DNA from: Planctomycetota bacterium
GTDB taxonomy: Bacteria; Planctomycetota; Phycisphaerae; UBA1845
Direction: 5' to 3'
Length of the DNA: 6,172 nt
Assembly: GCA_022566435.1 (NCBI GenBank)
Contig: JADFIX010000042.1
Span: 5,265-11,436 of the forward strand
Part shown: in pieces, positions 4,608 through 6,172 of the stretch
How the letters are laid out: each line of letters opens with the position of its first letter
Numbering within the stretch: the stretch's first letter is position 1
The notes under the pieces: model-generated
Seen by the model: the letters and a program-made list of their open reading frames with translations, nothing else
Database searches by the model: none
What the model was told of the DNA's origin: nothing
Position numbers and translations under genes: made by a program

Positions 4608-6172
4608 TCACCGTAAATTACGAATGGTCCGTATCAGAATGGTCCAATCTAAGAAAGCAGACTGATTCATGATATAGAACCAGTACGCTTCGCTGACGTC
4701 TTCGGCCGTAGTCGTGGAAGGTGTCAGGGTTTCGGTGATGGCGAAGACGCCGGGCTGGAGGTCCCATTCCGGCGGGGGGCGGAACGTCTCGTCGGGGTGA
4801 TAGCCCACGAGCGCCCGGCGTCCGGCCAGCACCGCCGGTCCCTGGCGCGTCCGTTGGGCCAGGCGATTCCAGAACGACGCCTCGCCCGAGAGCGCGGCCA
4901 GTCCCCGGATGAACGGGTGCAGCACCAGGCCGAGCACGGCCACGGCCCCCTCAAAGGCGCGCCGCGCCGCGCGGCTCCGAGGCCGCCCCAGCGCCACCTC
5001 AGCCTCGATGAGCGCCGGCGTCGAAAGATCGTCAATGGAAGCCTTGCCGATGACGTGTTCGCGCCCTTCGGCCAGGATCCGCGACTGCACCGGCAGGCCG
5101 CGCAGGTGCTGCATGAGTTGGAAGATGGTCCGGTTCGAGAGGCCGTCGGCGGCAAAGACCACGTCGTCGATGCGGCGCAGGCGAACTAGGTCGCGCAGGT
5201 GGCGGAGGCTGCCCAGGCGCAACAGGCCGGGGATGCTTACTTCCTCGGGCTCGACCTCGGCGGCCACGTAACCGATGAGTTCAAACGGTGGCTGTGGCTG
5301 TTGGTCCAGCATGCCCTTCAGCCGCTGCGCCTCGTCGGAGTGCCCCACCAGGAGCGCGCGCCGAGGGCCGCTCCGCCGCTCCCGCCGCAGCAGGCGAAAC
5401 ACCGACAACAACGCCGCGCCGGTCGGAAAGCTGGCCAGCACTACGGCCCTCGAAAAGGCGATGTCTTTGACGAAAAACGATAGGGCGGCGATCACGAGCA
5501 GGCTCAGCCCCGTTCCCATCCACACCCGCCTGATGCGCGGGGGCCGGTTATGCCGGTACCCGCCCACCGTCGCAATCATCGCGACGGTGACGAGGGCGTA
5601 GGCGGGGGCCACCAGCCCGTAGAAGAGCGGCGAAAAAGGGACGTCGGTTTGCGCCGAGCGCAGCAGGCCCAGCCCTCCGACGGTGGCAAAGACGAGCGCC
5701 AGGTCGATCAACGGAACCGCCAGGCGTCGCAGCGTGTTGGCCAGCACCTTCAGGCCGGCGTGTACCATCACGCCAAGGTGCAGTATTCCCAGGAAGAGGC
5801 GCGAGTAGCGGTGCTGCAAATGCTTCTCAGCAAATCGCAGCATCGACCCGTAAAACAGCTTGACGTAGCGCAACTCGCCCTTCTTCGTGCTCTCGCCCTT
5901 GTAATGGATGATCTGGGTCTCCGGCGTATACCAAATCTTCCACCCGGCCTCCTGGATGCGGCAGCACAAGTCCAGGTCTTCCCCGTACATGAAGAAACTC
6001 TCGTCGAAGAGGCCCACTCCGGTTCCGGAGAGGAGGAGAGAGGGGGTGAGGTGTTCAAGTATTCCGGCTTCAATCTCCCTTTCGCCCTCTCTCCCTTTCT
6101 CCCGCTCGGTATCCAGGATTTCCTTGCGTGAGTAGTACAGAGCGGCGTGGCGTACCATCATGCACGAGCCGC
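4608..6172 (-). CDS. GT2 glycosyltransferase fused to membrane and eroded sugar-transferase domains (5' end off window)
   Basis: The frame enters from the right edge (GSC before the ATG at 6159-6161, numbered 1 here) and ends at TGA 4608-4610. Residues 1-100 are the C-terminal part of a family 2 glycosyltransferase: GSCMMVRHAAL, VGLFDESFFMYGEDLDLC (49-66) with the ED general-base motif, and QEAGWKIWYTPETQIIHYKG (70-89), typical of rhamnosyltransferase-like enzymes. Roughly five hydrophobic segments follow (~121-145, 150-167, 180-202, 213-231, 236-258). Residues 265-365 look like the Rossmann-type CoA_binding_3 domain of WbaP/FlaA1-like proteins (RALLVGHSDEA, ELIGYV, IDDVVFAADG). Residues 400-517 align in order with the bactoprenyl sugar-phosphate transferase domain (AVLAGRRALVGYHP, LQPGVFAITE, YWFYIMNQSAFLDWTILIRT). 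However, the segment with KFRSM and the catalytic DE dyad is missing. The likely role is membrane-bound polysaccharide assembly with GT2 activity; the C-terminal part is probably non-catalytic. Residues ~9-48 look like an inserted repeat. Confidence 0.85.
   Translation of the reverse strand, partial: GSCMMVRHAALYYSRKEILDTEREKGREGEREIEAGILEHLTPSLLLSGTGVGLFDESFFMYGEDLDLCCRIQEAGWKIWYTPETQIIHYKGESTKKGELRYVKLFYGSMLRFAEKHLQHRYSRLFLGILHLGVMVHAGLKVLANTLRRLAVPLIDLALVFATVGGLGLLRSAQTDVPFSPLFYGLVAPAYALVTVAMIATVGGYRHNRPPRIRRVWMGTGLSLLVIAALSFFVKDIAFSRAVVLASFPTGAALLSVFRLLRRERRSGPRRALLVGHSDEAQRLKGMLDQQPQPPFELIGYVAAEVEPEEVSIPGLLRLGSLRHLRDLVRLRRIDDVVFAADGLSNRTIFQLMQHLRGLPVQSRILAEGREHVIGKASIDDLSTPALIEAEVALGRPRSRAARRAFEGAVAVLGLVLHPFIRGLAALSGEASFWNRLAQRTRQGPAVLAGRRALVGYHPDETFRPPPEWDLQPGVFAITETLTPSTTTAEDVSEAYWFYIMNQSAFLDWTILIRTIRNLR
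6018..6137. repeat. Purine/pyrimidine inverted element inserted in the GT2 coding region
   Basis: On + a purine-rich arm (about 6027-6050, GGAGAGGAGGAGAGAGGGGG then TGAG) and a pyrimidine-rich arm (6074-6103, with TCTCCCTTT at 6074 and again at 6090) form an imperfect inverted repeat around a ~24-nt centre. This is the array-spacer-inverted array layout of the junction repeats, but with a less exact period. In the protein it supplies residues ~9-48, including EREKGREGEREIEAG, which separate two motifs (VRHAAL and VGLFDE) that normally lie about two residues apart. The insert keeps the frame (~38 extra residues, ~114 bp). The repeat's limits are inferred from the protein family. Confidence 0.6.

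Overview
The window is GC-rich bacterial DNA. A Planctomycetota-like origin is my best guess. It rests on the Cys-rich secreted protein with a CC-x-G-x-x-C…LGG-x-W module, the short heptad repeat arrays between genes, and the GT2/sugar-transferase fusion. No rRNA or tRNA marker is present to confirm it.

Left part, + strand (1-1339). The first ~91 bases are the 3' end of a group II intron (ribozyme domains V and VI), followed by an open reading frame that could be the 3' exon of a split gene. Next is a small one-TM protein (438-665) with a perfect Shine-Dalgarno. About 670 bases without a convincing gene follow.

Middle (1340-1923). A secreted Cys-rich protein on + and the N-terminal fifth or so of an AcuC-like histone-deacetylase-family protein on - run into each other. 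Both appear to lose their 3' ends at one junction near 1715-1730, so this is a rearrangement scar or an assembly join.

Right part, - strand, read right to left. The order is: the C-terminal part of a glycosyltransferase-2 / membrane / CoA_binding_3 / eroded bactoprenyl-sugar-transferase fusion (entering from the right edge); accA (acetyl-CoA carboxylase carboxyltransferase alpha); a YbgC-like hotdog thioesterase broken by one extra base; nadC (quinolinate phosphoribosyltransferase); and the truncated acuC. Four genes run the same way with short gaps and could be co-transcribed. Their jobs (envelope polysaccharide, fatty acid synthesis, acyl-CoA hydrolysis, NAD synthesis) are mostly housekeeping and do not form one pathway.

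The most striking non-gene signal is a set of short 7-bp tandem arrays, usually arranged as array-spacer-inverted array. One sits at every junction of the minus-strand cluster (1953-2028, 2996-3014, 3453-3489, 4513-4602), each with a different heptad sequence. One forms a perfect 18-bp stem after nadC, one supplies the stop codon of accA, and one abuts the accA start codon. A fifth, less regular purine/pyrimidine element of similar architecture (about 6018-6137) appears to be inserted in frame inside the glycosyltransferase domain, adding about 38 residues between two conserved motifs. This suggests a class of small elements that spread by architecture rather than by a fixed sequence.
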